The notes: a model not told the origin generated them from the sequence alone. Positions 19,405-29,471 are shown, numbered from the stretch's first letter. The stretch is DNA of 63,410 nucleotides from Flavipsychrobacter sp. (GCA_025963465.1 JAOQAP010000060.1:1-63410); one strand, 5' to 3'. Numbers and translations are program-made.

Positions 19405-21303
19405 ATGGGGAATTTTTCTCAACTCGTCTATTTAGTGCCACTATTTCCGCTGATCGGTTTCCTGATCAATGGTATCATGTGGAAGAAAATGCCAAAGACA
19501 CTAGGCGGTATCATTGGCACCGTAGCAATACTTGCTTCATTTTGTGTTTCATTAGGTATCTTTTTCGAGGTTAAGGCTCCCGGCTTCCAGGGGCCGGTTG
19601 TCGTTCACCTGTTCGATTTCATACAGTCAGGCCGGTTGGTGATACCATTCTCTTTCCAGGTCGATGCATTGTCTTCCCTGTTCCTGCTCATCATTACCGG
19701 TGTTGGTTTCCTGATACATGTATACTCTACATCTTATATGCATGAGGACGAAGGAATGGTAAAGTACTTTGCTTACCTGAACCTGTTCGTCTTCTCTATG
19801 CTGCTGCTGGTACTGGGGGCTAACTATCTTATTATGTTCATTGGCTGGGAAGGTGTGGGCCTTTGCTCTTACCTGCTCATTGGTTTCTGGTTCAAGAACA
19901 GGGATTATACCAATGCCGCTAAAAAAGCATTTGTAATGAACCGTATCGGCGACCTCGGCTTCCTTGTAGGTATGCTGCTGATACTCGTCAATTTCGGTAC
20001 ACTTGGTTACCAGGAGTTTTTCGGACAGATACACAGCGGGCAGGTTGCAGTTACCAATTCTACTTACAACTGGATCGCGCTTTGCCTGTTCATAGGCGCT
20101 ACCGGTAAGAGTGCGCAGCTGCCATTGTATACATGGCTGCCTGATGCGATGGCAGGCCCTACCCCCGTATCGGCGCTCATACATGCGGCTACCATGGTTA
20201 CCGCGGGTATCTATATGATTGCCCGTACCGGTGCTCTTTATAGTCTTACACCTATGATACTGCATGTGGTGGGTATAGTAGGCCTGGCTACAGCAATAGT
20301 AGCAGCTACAATAGCCATCAAACAATACGATATTAAAAAAGTACTGGCATACTCTACAGTGAGCCAGCTTGGGTTCATGTTCCTGGCGCTTGGCGTGGGT
20401 GCATATACTACAGCTGTGTTCCATGTTATGACGCATGCGTTCTTCAAGGCCTTGTTGTTCCTCGGTTCAGGTAGTGTTATTCATGCTATGGGTGGCGAGC
20501 AGGACATTCGCAAGATGGGTGGCCTTGGTAAAAAGATGCGTATCACACAGATCACGTTCCTTATTGGTTGCCTGGCTATCTCGGGTATCCCTGGTTTTGC
20601 AGGCTTCTTCTCTAAAGACGAGATTCTCGCCAATGTATTTTCGCACGATCCGGTAATGTATGCTCTGGGTATAGTTGCGGCTATGATGACGGCTTTCTAT
20701 ATGTTCCGTTTGTACTTCCTTACGTTCAATGGTAGCTTCCGCGGCACTCACGACCAGGAGCATCACCTGCACGAAAGTCCTGCGGCTATGACCATACCGT
20801 TGATAGTATTGGCTATATTATCGATAGTGGGTGGTTATGTAGGCCTGCCTGAGGTAATGAGCGAGCATCATGCACTGGCATCGTTCCTTGCCCCGGTCGT
20901 TACTAACCTCGGCGAACATCATATGGCTGCAGGTACTGAATGGTTGCTGATGGGCATATCTGTTGCAGCAGCAGTGGTAATGATCATATTTGCATGGACC
21001 ATAAACAGCAAACCGGAATTTAAAGAAAATACCGGCCTTGCAAAGGTGCTGGAGAACAAATGGTACCTGGATGAGATATATGATGCTATTATAGTTAAGC
21101 CTATAGAAGCGCTCTCTAATGTACTGGACAAATTTGCAGAAAGAAAAGGTATTGATGGCTTGGTGAACGGTGTGGGTAAAACAGTAAGATGGGGTGGCGA
21201 CCGCCTCCGTTTATTGCAGAGTGGCCAGGTGGGTTTCTATATATTCATCATGGTGATGGGTATGGTGGTGCTGTTTGCACTTAGCTTTTTTCAGGTAAAA
21301 TAA
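19405..21303 (+). CDS. nuoL: NADH-quinone oxidoreductase subunit L
   Basis: LPLYTWLPDAMAGPTPVSALIHAATMVTAGIYMIAR; Mrp/ND5 family. Confidence 0.96.
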   Translation: MGNFSQLVYLVPLFPLIGFLINGIMWKKMPKTLGGIIGTVAILASFCVSLGIFFEVKAPGFQGPVVVHLFDFIQSGRLVIPFSFQVDALSSLFLLIITGVGFLIHVYSTSYMHEDEGMVKYFAYLNLFVFSMLLLVLGANYLIMFIGWEGVGLCSYLLIGFWFKNRDYTNAAKKAFVMNRIGDLGFLVGMLLILVNFGTLGYQEFFGQIHSGQVAVTNSTYNWIALCLFIGATGKSAQLPLYTWLPDAMAGPTPVSALIHAATMVTAGIYMIARTGALYSLTPMILHVVGIVGLATAIVAATIAIKQYDIKKVLAYSTVSQLGFMFLALGVGAYTTAVFHVMTHAFFKALLFLGSGSVIHAMGGEQDIRKMGGLGKKMRITQITFLIGCLAISGIPGFAGFFSKDEILANVFSHDPVMYALGIVAAMMTAFYMFRLYFLTFNGSFRGTHDQEHHLHESPAAMTIPLIVLAILSIVGGYVGLPEVMSEHHALASFLAPVVTNLGEHHMAAGTEWLLMGISVAAAVVMIIFAWTINSKPEFKENTGLAKVLENKWYLDEIYDAIIVKPIEALSNVLDKFAERKGIDGLVNGVGKTVRWGGDRLRLLQSGQVGFYIFIMVMGMVVLFALSFFQVK

Positions 21304-21324
21304 TAATAATAGCACATTCAGAAT

Positions 21325-22755
21325 ATGATTTTAGTACTTCTTATACTCATTCCATTATTGTCAGGCATACTGTCATTTACCGTAAAAGGTGATGGTGCTA
21401 AGACGCTTGCCCTGGTAAGTGCGGCGCTTTCTATGGCGCTATCTGCCTATGTGAGTGGTGCAAATTTTTCTGCACCTATTACATTTACCCAGCCATGGAT
21501 ACCAATACTCGGTACCCAGTTCAGCCTTGCGGCTGATGGTATGAGCAGCATGCTGTGCCTGCTTACAGGTATTGTATCGCTGGTGGTAATGATAGTGACG
21601 CTGAACAAAGACGTAGAAAAGCCCGGTGCATTTTATGGTTTCCTCTTATTGTCGCAGGCAGGCCTTATGGGCGTATTCCTTGCTTACGATGCGCTTGTGT
21701 TCTATGTGTTCTGGGAATTAGCGCTGATACCTGTTTACTTCCTGTGCTCGCGCTGGGGTGGTGAAAAAAGGATCGCTGTTACTTTCAAGTTCTTTATTTA
21801 CACTTTCGTAGGTAGCCTTATGATGCTGGCAGGTCTTATATACCTGTCTATGCAAACGCCGGGTATGAGCAGCTACTCATGGAATGACATAGTACGTGCA
21901 GGCTCGGCATTACCTCCGGCTACACAGCAATGGTTGTTCTGGCTCATCTTCATTGCCTTCGCTATCAAGATGCCGATATTCCCGTTCCATACATGGCAGC
22001 CCGATACTTATGAGCAGTCGCCTACACCGGTAACAATAATACTGAGCGCACTGATGGTGAAGATGGGATTGTACGCTGTACTGCGCTGGTTATTACCGGT
22101 ATTACCTGCGGGTGTTGCTTACTGGTCAGATACGGTTATTATTCTGTCGGTAATAGGTATCGTATATGCATCATGCATAGCTATCGTGCAGACAGACCTG
22201 AAACGTCTTATCGCTTATTCTTCTATTGCGCATATGGGGCTGATGAGCGCAGTTGCCTTTTCTCATTCCCAGGTAGGTATGCATGGTATCCTGGTGCAGA
22301 TGTTCAATCATGGTATCAATATAACCGGTATGTGGCTTATGGTGAGCATGGTAGAGAACCGCTGGGGCACCCGCGATATGACAAAGCTGGGTGGTATGGC
22401 TAGTGTGGCGCCAAGAATGGCAATAGCGCTGGTGATCATATCTCTTGCAAATATTGCTTTACCACTTACCAATGGTTTCGTGGGTGAGTTCATGCTGTTC
22501 AATGGCTTATTCGGCGGTCATATGATAGTAATGGTGATAGCCGGCCTCGGCATAATACTGGGTGCTGTGTATACACTGAATATGATACAAAAAACTGCTT
22601 ATGGCAATGTTACCACTATGGTGATAGCAAAAGATCTGAGCATTAATGAATATATAGGACTGGCTATTATTATCAGCCTGATCATTTTCCTCGGGGTATA
22701 TCCAAAGCCCCTGCTGGATCTGACATCAGGTATCGCAGGTATGATAGTGAGATAA
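21325..22755 (+). CDS. nuoM: NADH-quinone oxidoreductase subunit M
   Basis: KMPIFPFHTWQPDTYEQSPTPVTIILSALMVKMGLYAVLRW; ND4 family. Confidence 0.95.
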   Translation: MILVLLILIPLLSGILSFTVKGDGAKTLALVSAALSMALSAYVSGANFSAPITFTQPWIPILGTQFSLAADGMSSMLCLLTGIVSLVVMIVTLNKDVEKPGAFYGFLLLSQAGLMGVFLAYDALVFYVFWELALIPVYFLCSRWGGEKRIAVTFKFFIYTFVGSLMMLAGLIYLSMQTPGMSSYSWNDIVRAGSALPPATQQWLFWLIFIAFAIKMPIFPFHTWQPDTYEQSPTPVTIILSALMVKMGLYAVLRWLLPVLPAGVAYWSDTVIILSVIGIVYASCIAIVQTDLKRLIAYSSIAHMGLMSAVAFSHSQVGMHGILVQMFNHGINITGMWLMVSMVENRWGTRDMTKLGGMASVAPRMAIALVIISLANIALPLTNGFVGEFMLFNGLFGGHMIVMVIAGLGIILGAVYTLNMIQKTAYGNVTTMVIAKDLSINEYIGLAIIISLIIFLGVYPKPLLDLTSGIAGMIVR

Positions 22756-22852
22756 AACCTCCGGCCCGAAAGAGGAGGTGGTGCGTAAAAATATTATTTA
22801 ACAATGCCAGGTCCGTTGGGTCTGGGGTAAAGCCCTCCGGGGTTTGGGGTAT

Positions 22853-24235
22853 ATGAAGGCAATTATTGCTACAACCGTTTTTGGAATTATAATGATGTTC
22901 GCCGGGCTTATGGTGAACAATAAGAAAAGTATTGTTGCAATCGCAACAGCGCTTTTCGTCATACTGCTTGGCGTCAACATTTACGACCTGGCTACTACAA
23001 GTGCCAATGCGCCGCAGCTCATGTTCAGCAATCTGCTGCGCATAGAGCATTATTCTTTATGGTTCAATACCCTCATGACCGGCTGTACCGTGCTGTATAT
23101 TTTCCTGATGGGGAACGAGATAATGAAAGTGGGCATGCACGTGGCAGAATACTTCTCCCTTATCTTCTTCATTCTTTGCGGGCTATATATTCTTTCTACG
23201 TACAACAACATGCTGATGCTGTTCCTGGGTATCGAGATACTATCTATACCCCAGTACATACTCGCCGGCAGCGACAAGCGCAACCTGAAGAGCAGTGAAG
23301 CATCGTTAAAATACTTCCTGATGGGCGCATTCTCTACAGGTATATTGCTGATGGGTATCACGTTACTATATGGCGCTGCCCGCACGTTCAACATCATGGA
23401 GATGGCAGCAATGCTGCATAGCGATGCGCTGAATCCACTGGCGCTGGCCGGGATCATGTTCATCATGATCGCATTATCTTTCAAAGTATCTGCAGCACCT
23501 ATGCACATGTGGACACCGGATGTGTATGACGGCTCACCAACGCCTTTCACTGCCTACATGGCAACAATAGTTAAGGCAAGTGCATTTTTTGCATTCCTTC
23601 GCCTGTTCCAGGTGTCTTTCAATACACTGAGCGCTCACTGGACCATGATCCTAGCCGTGATAACTGCTGCTACATTGCTTGTCGGTAACGTCACTGCTGT
23701 GTTCCAGCAGAGTGTAAAACGTATGCTCGCTTACTCTTCTATAGCGCAGGCAGGCTTTATGCTGTTCGCTATACTGGCGGTTAATGCTATTGCGTGGCAG
23801 GGTATCATTATCTATGCTGTTGCTTATTCTGTTGCATCTATCGGCATATTCTCTGTGCTCGTAAAGCTGAAAGACTATACTTATGATGGCTTTAATGGCC
23901 TGGCGCAAAAAGAGCCATTACTTGCCTTTGCCACTACCATATTCCTGTTCTCACTTGCAGGCATACCGCTTACCGGTGGCTTTATGGCAAAGTATTATGT
24001 ATTGCTTGCGGTAGTGCAGCAGGGCCAACTCATGTGGCTGGTTATATTCGCACTGCTTATGGCGGCAATAAGTGTGTACTACTACTTCCGCGTTATCATA
24101 GCTATGTACTTCAAGCAAGGCACACCCGAGCTGAACTCTGAAGTAACTGCCGGTGATAAGCTGTTGCTCATCATCACCTGCATCATAGTATTGCTCATTG
24201 GCATCTGCCCGCAGCTGGTCCTGAATAGTTTTTAA
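22853..24235 (+). CDS. nuoN: NADH-quinone oxidoreductase subunit N (ATG at 22853 preferred over the TTG of the ORF track)
   Basis: SAAPMHMWTPDVYDGSPTPFTAYMATIVKASAFFAFLRL; ND2 family. Confidence 0.94.
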   Translation: MKAIIATTVFGIIMMFAGLMVNNKKSIVAIATALFVILLGVNIYDLATTSANAPQLMFSNLLRIEHYSLWFNTLMTGCTVLYIFLMGNEIMKVGMHVAEYFSLIFFILCGLYILSTYNNMLMLFLGIEILSIPQYILAGSDKRNLKSSEASLKYFLMGAFSTGILLMGITLLYGAARTFNIMEMAAMLHSDALNPLALAGIMFIMIALSFKVSAAPMHMWTPDVYDGSPTPFTAYMATIVKASAFFAFLRLFQVSFNTLSAHWTMILAVITAATLLVGNVTAVFQQSVKRMLAYSSIAQAGFMLFAILAVNAIAWQGIIIYAVAYSVASIGIFSVLVKLKDYTYDGFNGLAQKEPLLAFATTIFLFSLAGIPLTGGFMAKYYVLLAVVQQGQLMWLVIFALLMAAISVYYYFRVIIAMYFKQGTPELNSEVTAGDKLLLIITCIIVLLIGICPQLVLNSF

Positions 24236-24343
24236 TAAGCAAACTATAGTGTTGATAACAGGGGGTTTGCGTCTCTGCGGTTAAAAGGTATCAATTTCAT
24301 TTATGACATCTTTTCCGGAATCGCTTATAGTGGTTATTGTGGA

Positions 24344-25285
24344 TTATTTTGTGCTGCTTTGCCACCCATATAAATTGCCAACTTCATATTTTATAGTTCC
24401 TTTTTCTGCATTATAAAATTCCTTGCACAGGATTGGATGTGACATCTTGATCTTAGGTTGTTCGGGATTATTTGGATTATGATTTGTTGACACGGCTAAC
24501 GGTAATATTTTTTCTCCATTTAACCGAACATTTTTAACGATTATTGACGATTTCGGCAGATCCGCATAATTGATAACGGTATATCTGCAATCTGGCGTGG
24601 TCTTTGCAAAATTAATTGCTGCGTCATATTGCTCAAGGAAAATAGCAACCCAGGAACTTATCCGTAGATGCTTCCCCGGAAATGCAAGAGAACCAATAAT
24701 TGCATACTCACGTGTCTCTAGGTTCTCCACCTCCATAGTGACCCAGCTATGTTCATATTCACTCCATGTGAAGGCGAGGTTCTGTTCTGTATATTTTTCA
24801 GGGATTGTTTTACCTTTCACATATCCTGATTTATAAAGCTGTATTCTATACCTCCCTTTATTCCATGTAAATTTATTTCTTACGCTGATAAGATCACCTT
24901 CATCATCACTACTTATTATATGGCCGGTTGTTTTTGCTGCATTTTTATTACGCTCCTGCCATCTTGAAAATATGCCACCTCTGCCTATGCTGTTACCAAC
25001 TATATTTACCTGCGTTTGAATACCGCAATAAAAAGGAATCTTATTAAAACTTCCATTAAATATGGATATGTAGAAACTATAATTATCGGGAATGTCAGTT
25101 TTTACTTCGACATCTGCGGTGATGCTTTCGAATACAACATCGGTATTATCCAATGATATATAAGTTGTAGAAAAAGTTAACGGTGGCTGTAGCAAGCTAT
25201 CAGGCCAAATACTTCTCTCACTCTGCGCCATTGCAGATACACAGCTTGATAGAATTACAAAAACAAGGTAAAATAGTTTCCTCAT
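24344..25285 (-). CDS. Secreted protein, possibly DUF3472-like
   Basis: Signal peptide MRKLFYLVFVILSSCVSAMAQ; FYCGIQTQVN...GGIFSRWQERN...KFTWNKGRYRIQLYKS; family match from memory only. Confidence 0.5.
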   Translation of the reverse strand: MRKLFYLVFVILSSCVSAMAQSERSIWPDSLLQPPLTFSTTYISLDNTDVVFESITADVEVKTDIPDNYSFYISIFNGSFNKIPFYCGIQTQVNIVGNSIGRGGIFSRWQERNKNAAKTTGHIISSDDEGDLISVRNKFTWNKGRYRIQLYKSGYVKGKTIPEKYTEQNLAFTWSEYEHSWVTMEVENLETREYAIIGSLAFPGKHLRISSWVAIFLEQYDAAINFAKTTPDCRYTVINYADLPKSSIIVKNVRLNGEKILPLAVSTNHNPNNPEQPKIKMSHPILCKEFYNAEKGTIKYEVGNLYGWQSSTK

Positions 25286-25343
25286 AAAATTAAATTAAAG
25301 AGGGTCAGAGTATTTTCCATTGGCTTTCAACGGCAAAGAGGAA

Positions 25344-25907
25344 TCACCCTTCCAGCAAAAACTCAATAGCCCTCGGAAAATAGAAATGCTCCAGCTTATG
25401 GATGTTCTTTGCGAGTTCTGCAGGAGTATCATTGGCGGCTATCGTGCACCTTGCCTGTAGTATAGTATTGCCCTCATCATAATGTTCATTCACATAATGT
25501 ATGGTAATGCCACTCTCCGCATCCTTTGCTGCTATTACAGCATCATGCACATAATGGCCATACATGCCTTTACCGCCATAGCTTGGCAGTAGTGCAGGAT
25601 GGATATTAATGATCTTACCGGGGAAGGCATGTATCAGCGTTTCAGGTATCTTCCACAGGAAACCCGCAAGTATGATGAGTGATGGCTTGTGGTCGTTGAT
25701 CTGCTCAATGAGCATGGTTTCTCCAAATGTCTTCCTGTCTATGATCAGGAAAGGTATTTCCTCACGCTTTGCTATGTCCAGGACACCGGCTTCGGCTTTG
25801 TTGCTCACTATCAGTGATACGCGGGCCTTACCGTTCTTCTTGAAATGGTCAATGATCGCCGCAGCATTAGAGCCGGCACCGGAAGCAAAAACTACAAGTG
25901 AGTGCAT
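25344..25907 (-). CDS. purN: Phosphoribosylglycinamide formyltransferase
   Basis: VFASGAGSNAAAIIDHF; LAGFLWKIPETLIHAFPGKIINIHPALLPSYGGKGMYGHYVHDAV. Confidence 0.93.
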   Translation of the reverse strand: MHSLVVFASGAGSNAAAIIDHFKKNGKARVSLIVSNKAEAGVLDIAKREEIPFLIIDRKTFGETMLIEQINDHKPSLIILAGFLWKIPETLIHAFPGKIINIHPALLPSYGGKGMYGHYVHDAVIAAKDAESGITIHYVNEHYDEGNTILQARCTIAANDTPAELAKNIHKLEHFYFPRAIEFLLEG

Positions 25908-25988
25908 AAAGAATAATGAACAGCAAAATTAGTGAATAAGCAGGGATTCGAACATAATTCTTAAGTTTGTCCCACACACAGGCGCATT

Positions 25989-26582
25989 ATGAATAAATCA
26001 AGGCTTGAAGCATTCAGCGACGGCGTTTTTGCTATTATCATTACCATAATGATTCTGGAACTGAAGATACCTGACGGAACCAGCTGGGAGGTAATACACC
26101 CGTTATTGCCTAAGTTCCTTAGTTATGTGCTCAGCTTTGTATACATAGCCATCTATTGGAACAATCATCACCACCTGATGCACACGGTGCACAAGATAAA
26201 TGCCGGGATGATGTGGGCCAATATGCACCTGCTTTTCTGGTTGTCCCTCGTTCCTTTTGCCACCGGCTGGATGGGTGAAACGAATTTCGATAAGGTAACG
26301 GTGGCGGTGTATGGAGGTTTACTGTTGCTTAGTGGTCTTGCATACACTACGCTCAGCTATACCATTCGCGGCACCTATAAAGAGGAAACACCACTCACCA
26401 AAGCGCTTGCCAGTAGTGATATCAAAGGAATGGCTTCCATTGCATGCTATACTGCAGGTATATTACTTGCCTTATTTGTACACCCGCTTATCTCGGCATT
26501 TTTGTACACAGCTGTAGCCATTATGTGGGTGGTGCCCAGTAAAAGAATTGAAAAAGCATTGGAAGAAGAGCATAAACACTAG
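25989..26582 (+). CDS. TMEM175/DUF1211-family potassium channel-like protein
   Basis: RLEAFSDGVFAIIITIMILELKIP and YWNNHHHLMH signature. Confidence 0.88.
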   Translation: MNKSRLEAFSDGVFAIIITIMILELKIPDGTSWEVIHPLLPKFLSYVLSFVYIAIYWNNHHHLMHTVHKINAGMMWANMHLLFWLSLVPFATGWMGETNFDKVTVAVYGGLLLLSGLAYTTLSYTIRGTYKEETPLTKALASSDIKGMASIACYTAGILLALFVHPLISAFLYTAVAIMWVVPSKRIEKALEEEHKH

Positions 26583-27088
26583 ATAGATAATACATCGCTG
26601 CATACAGCAGACACAAGCTTTATATCCTTTTGCCAGGCCAGCCACGTACTTGCAGCCCATTGTTCTATAAGTGCATCTTTCCTGCTATCATCGGCCGCTA
26701 TCACATCGGCGATGGTTAGCCATTCTTTTTGTGCCGGTGGTACAAGTGATGGCCATTTGTAGCACTTGTGTTGTGCCATATCCACATGCGCTTGTCTTGC
26801 CTGTTTACCTGTCTTGCCTCTTTCCAGGTGCAGGTATAGGCCGGCTATTGCAAAGAATATTGTCATGTCGCTGGTGCCTGTTCCGCCATGTTGCGCCCCA
26901 TAGGTATCTACTATCACTTCATGAATGAAGTCAGTATCACCCTTCGCAAGTGTATAGTAGCTAAGCTGGTGGTACAGTTCCCTGCATTCACCGCTTGCAT
27001 TGTACTGGTCACTTGAGGGCAACTGCTTATCGGGCAATTGTAACCCGCATCCGGGGCAGGTGATGTATGTTGTTGCAAGATCAGCCAT
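26579..27088 (-). CDS. DUF5946-like hypothetical protein
   Basis: CPGCGLQLP....YNASGECRELYHQLSYYTL; family name from memory. Confidence 0.55.
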   Translation of the reverse strand: MADLATTYITCPGCGLQLPDKQLPSSDQYNASGECRELYHQLSYYTLAKGDTDFIHEVIVDTYGAQHGGTGTSDMTIFFAIAGLYLHLERGKTGKQARQAHVDMAQHKCYKWPSLVPPAQKEWLTIADVIAADDSRKDALIEQWAASTWLAWQKDIKLVSAVCSDVLSI

Positions 27089-27154
27089 GGTACAAATATA
27101 AACAGAACAGGCACAGCATATGCCGTGCCTGTTACTCTGTTTATACCCCCTTGT

Positions 27155-27841
27155 TTATTCCTTATGGCTGTCTGCTACTCCTTCCAATATAGCGTGGCAT
27201 AGCGCATTCAGCTTTGTATCGTCAGTAAGTTGTTTCATCTGCTCTTTGTTCTTTATGTCTCCTATCTCTATCAGCACGCTCGGGGCATTATTGCTGCGCA
27301 GCACATACAGGCTTTTTTCACTTGGTGCTTTGCATTGCGTCCATTCCGTACTGGCAAGATGCTGGTATATGGCCACGGCCAGGTCTTCGCTTTTCTTTGC
27401 CTGTGCATTTTTATTGTTGATGGCAATATCAAATGTTCCTTTACCTGCGTCCTGTCCCGGCTGGTTGTCTATATGCACCGAAATGAAATCATCGGCTTTC
27501 CATTTATTAGAGCGTTCTACCCGCTCAGTCAATGACACTGTTTCATTCCCGGTTCTGGTCAGGTGCACTTCAATATTGTGCTCCGGTGCTAGCTCACCCA
27601 GGCGCTTTGCAACCTTCAGGTTCAGATCCTTTTCTATCAGCGACCCTGAACTGGTACCATGATCTGTACCGCCGTGTCCGGCATCTACTACCAGTACTAT
27701 TTTCTTTGTAGTAGCTATGGGCGCATGTTTATGTTCTTTCCGTGGAGTGAATGAAAAAATAAACACACTACCTATAACCAGCGGCAATACTCCTGCCTTT
27801 CTCAAAAAGGACATGCTTGTTTTATTGTTTGTTTGTAGCAT
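27155..27841 (-). CDS. N-acetylmuramoyl-L-alanine amidase (Amidase_3)
   Basis: KKIVLVVDAGHGGTDHGT...EKDLNLKVAKRLGEL...RTGNETVSLTERV..N...ADDFISVHID. Confidence 0.92.
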   Translation of the reverse strand: MLQTNNKTSMSFLRKAGVLPLVIGSVFIFSFTPRKEHKHAPIATTKKIVLVVDAGHGGTDHGTSSGSLIEKDLNLKVAKRLGELAPEHNIEVHLTRTGNETVSLTERVERSNKWKADDFISVHIDNQPGQDAGKGTFDIAINNKNAQAKKSEDLAVAIYQHLASTEWTQCKAPSEKSLYVLRSNNAPSVLIEIGDIKNKEQMKQLTDDTKLNALCHAILEGVADSHKE

Positions 27842-27886
27842 AGTCGATCTGCATTTTATGAGTGAAGAAATGAATTAAATACTTAA

Positions 27887-27931
27887 AACTACATTTATAG
27901 TTCAAATGTAAAACTATATTTTTAGTTTTAC
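27887..27931. promoter_or_regulatory. Two operator-like inverted repeats upstream of the amidase: AACTA-N6-TAGTT and GTAAAACTA-N6-TAGTTTTAC
   Basis: Perfect arms: 27887-27902 (5 bp) and 27908-27931 (9 bp), same core, centres 25 bp apart. Confidence 0.6.
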
Positions 27932-27982
27932 AAAATTATTTAAGAAATTTTTTTTGGCAGACAGTGCATTTGTGATCAAAAA

Positions 27983-28019
27983 AATAAAAGGAGTGCAAGT
28001 ATTACAATACTTACACTCC
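27983..28019 (-). terminator. Rho-independent terminator-like hairpin (GGAGTGcAAGTATT / AATACTTaCACTCC) downstream of the 28044-29169 operon
   Basis: Inverted repeat followed on the minus strand by a T-rich tract. Confidence 0.7.
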
Positions 28020-28043
28020 CTTGAAAACTTTACTGGGTAATGC

Positions 28044-28649
28044 TTACAGGTCTTTTCTAAAAGCTTCCGTTTCTTTCAGGTTCTCTAGTATATTATTCAG
28101 GTTGTTAAGGTACAGCCTGCGGTACAACACAACAGAAAAGATAATGCCCAATATAAGGGAGACGACAAGTTTTGCGAGATGGTCGGCTGCACTCTCATGC
28201 CTCACCCACCTGTAGACGAGTATATAGGCCGCTGGAGCAACGAGGAACAACGAAAGAAGCCCTATAAACCGTTCCCTGAGGATAAACAGCTTAAAGCGTT
28301 GGGTCTTGTTCGCAGTATCTGTAATATTCCCTGCGCTGATGTCTATGCCAGACAGCCACCTCAGCTTGTATATGCCCCATACCAGTGTGGCGATAAATGC
28401 CACCATAACGATGATGTAGGACACGATCATTTCCGGCCGGCCTCCCAACTGGTTGATCATAAGTACAAAGATCGCAAAGGCCAATAGTGTGACTGAACCT
28501 CCCAGGTACTCCGCGTTCTTTATCTTTTCCAGAGCACTGTTCGATTTATCTTTTAATATGCGGCTAACAAGCTGTTCATTCAGTGTGCTCATTTTTTTTA
28601 GTTCTTTTTCGTGTGCCTGCCACAGGCTTTTCATTGATTCCAGTTCCAT
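28044..28649 (-). CDS. Membrane protein co-transcribed with an ECF sigma factor
   Basis: MELESMKSLWQAHEKELKKMSTLNEQLV..., about four TM segments; typical companion of Bacteroidetes ECF sigma genes. Confidence 0.65.
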   Translation of the reverse strand: MELESMKSLWQAHEKELKKMSTLNEQLVSRILKDKSNSALEKIKNAEYLGGSVTLLAFAIFVLMINQLGGRPEMIVSYIIVMVAFIATLVWGIYKLRWLSGIDISAGNITDTANKTQRFKLFILRERFIGLLSLFLVAPAAYILVYRWVRHESAADHLAKLVVSLILGIIFSVVLYRRLYLNNLNNILENLKETEAFRKDL

Positions 28650-28662
28650 ATAGTTGTCTGCT

Positions 28663-29169
28663 TTATTGTTGTATTGTTTGTGCCTGCTTTTTTAGTTTCT
28701 CTTTTATCCTGCCCAGCCGAGTGCCGGTGTTAGTAACTGTAAGCCCCATTATAGCAGCTATCTCTTCGTAACTATTGTCTTCCAGGTACAGCAGTATCAG
28801 TGCTTTCTCCAGTTGCGGTAACTGGCGTATCAGTTGCCACAGCAGCAGGTACTCATCATCGGCGCTGTCTTTCCCGTCAGCTACCTGCGCCAGGTCAGCA
28901 TCGAACGGAACGGCTGATATCTTCCTGCTGCCACTGCGTTTATGGCTGATGGCTGTATTCAGTGCTATACGGTAAAGCCATGTGCTTACTTTAGCGTCAT
29001 GCTTAAACTTTGGGAATGCGGTCCATGTTTGCAGTATTATTTCCTGGTACAGGTCTTTGTAGTCTTCCGGGTTATTTATTATATACAGGTTGCACACCTT
29101 ATGAATGATTCGTTCATGCTGCTTTATCAGTTCTGTAAAATCATGAGTTAGCTGTGCTGTAGGCTTCAT
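28663..29169 (-). CDS. RNA polymerase ECF sigma-70 factor
   Basis: DLYQEIILQTWTAFPKF...STWLYRIALNTAISHKRS...ALILLYLEDNSYEEIAAIMGLTVTNTGTRLGRIKEKLK. Confidence 0.92.
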   Translation of the reverse strand: MKPTAQLTHDFTELIKQHERIIHKVCNLYIINNPEDYKDLYQEIILQTWTAFPKFKHDAKVSTWLYRIALNTAISHKRSGSRKISAVPFDADLAQVADGKDSADDEYLLLWQLIRQLPQLEKALILLYLEDNSYEEIAAIMGLTVTNTGTRLGRIKEKLKKQAQTIQQ

Positions 29170-29333
29170 TCGTTTTGTATATGCTTTATTAGTCGCAGGA
29201 GTACATGAAAAATCACATGCAGGCGCAAAATTCTTTGGGTGACCGGCTATTTTCTTTGTATCGTTTCATTCTTCAACAGACATACGAATTAAACTAAAAG
29301 GCGACAGTTATTATTGTATTGGAGCTACAAATG

Positions 29334-29420
29334 ATTACCGACATTAAATATATATCCCTGTTACTAACATTTTTAGTTAATAATCCGTCTTTACATTACC
29401 GACAAAATAAAAGGTCGGTA
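29334..29420. promoter_or_regulatory. Repeated motif ATTACCGACA (29334-29343, 29395-29404) plus inverted GTCGGTA (29414-29420)
   Basis: Exact 10-bp direct repeat 61 bp apart and a 7-bp inverted partner between divergent genes. Confidence 0.5.
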
Positions 29421-29471
29421 TCATTAAAGCAATATTGCAATAAAATCATTTATTTAACCAAAATCCACCAT

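Noticed and set aside
19627-20436. 269-aa minus-strand ORF inside nuoL
   Set aside because: Antisense to a well-supported complex I gene, His/Cys/Tyr-rich shadow composition, no recognisable domain.
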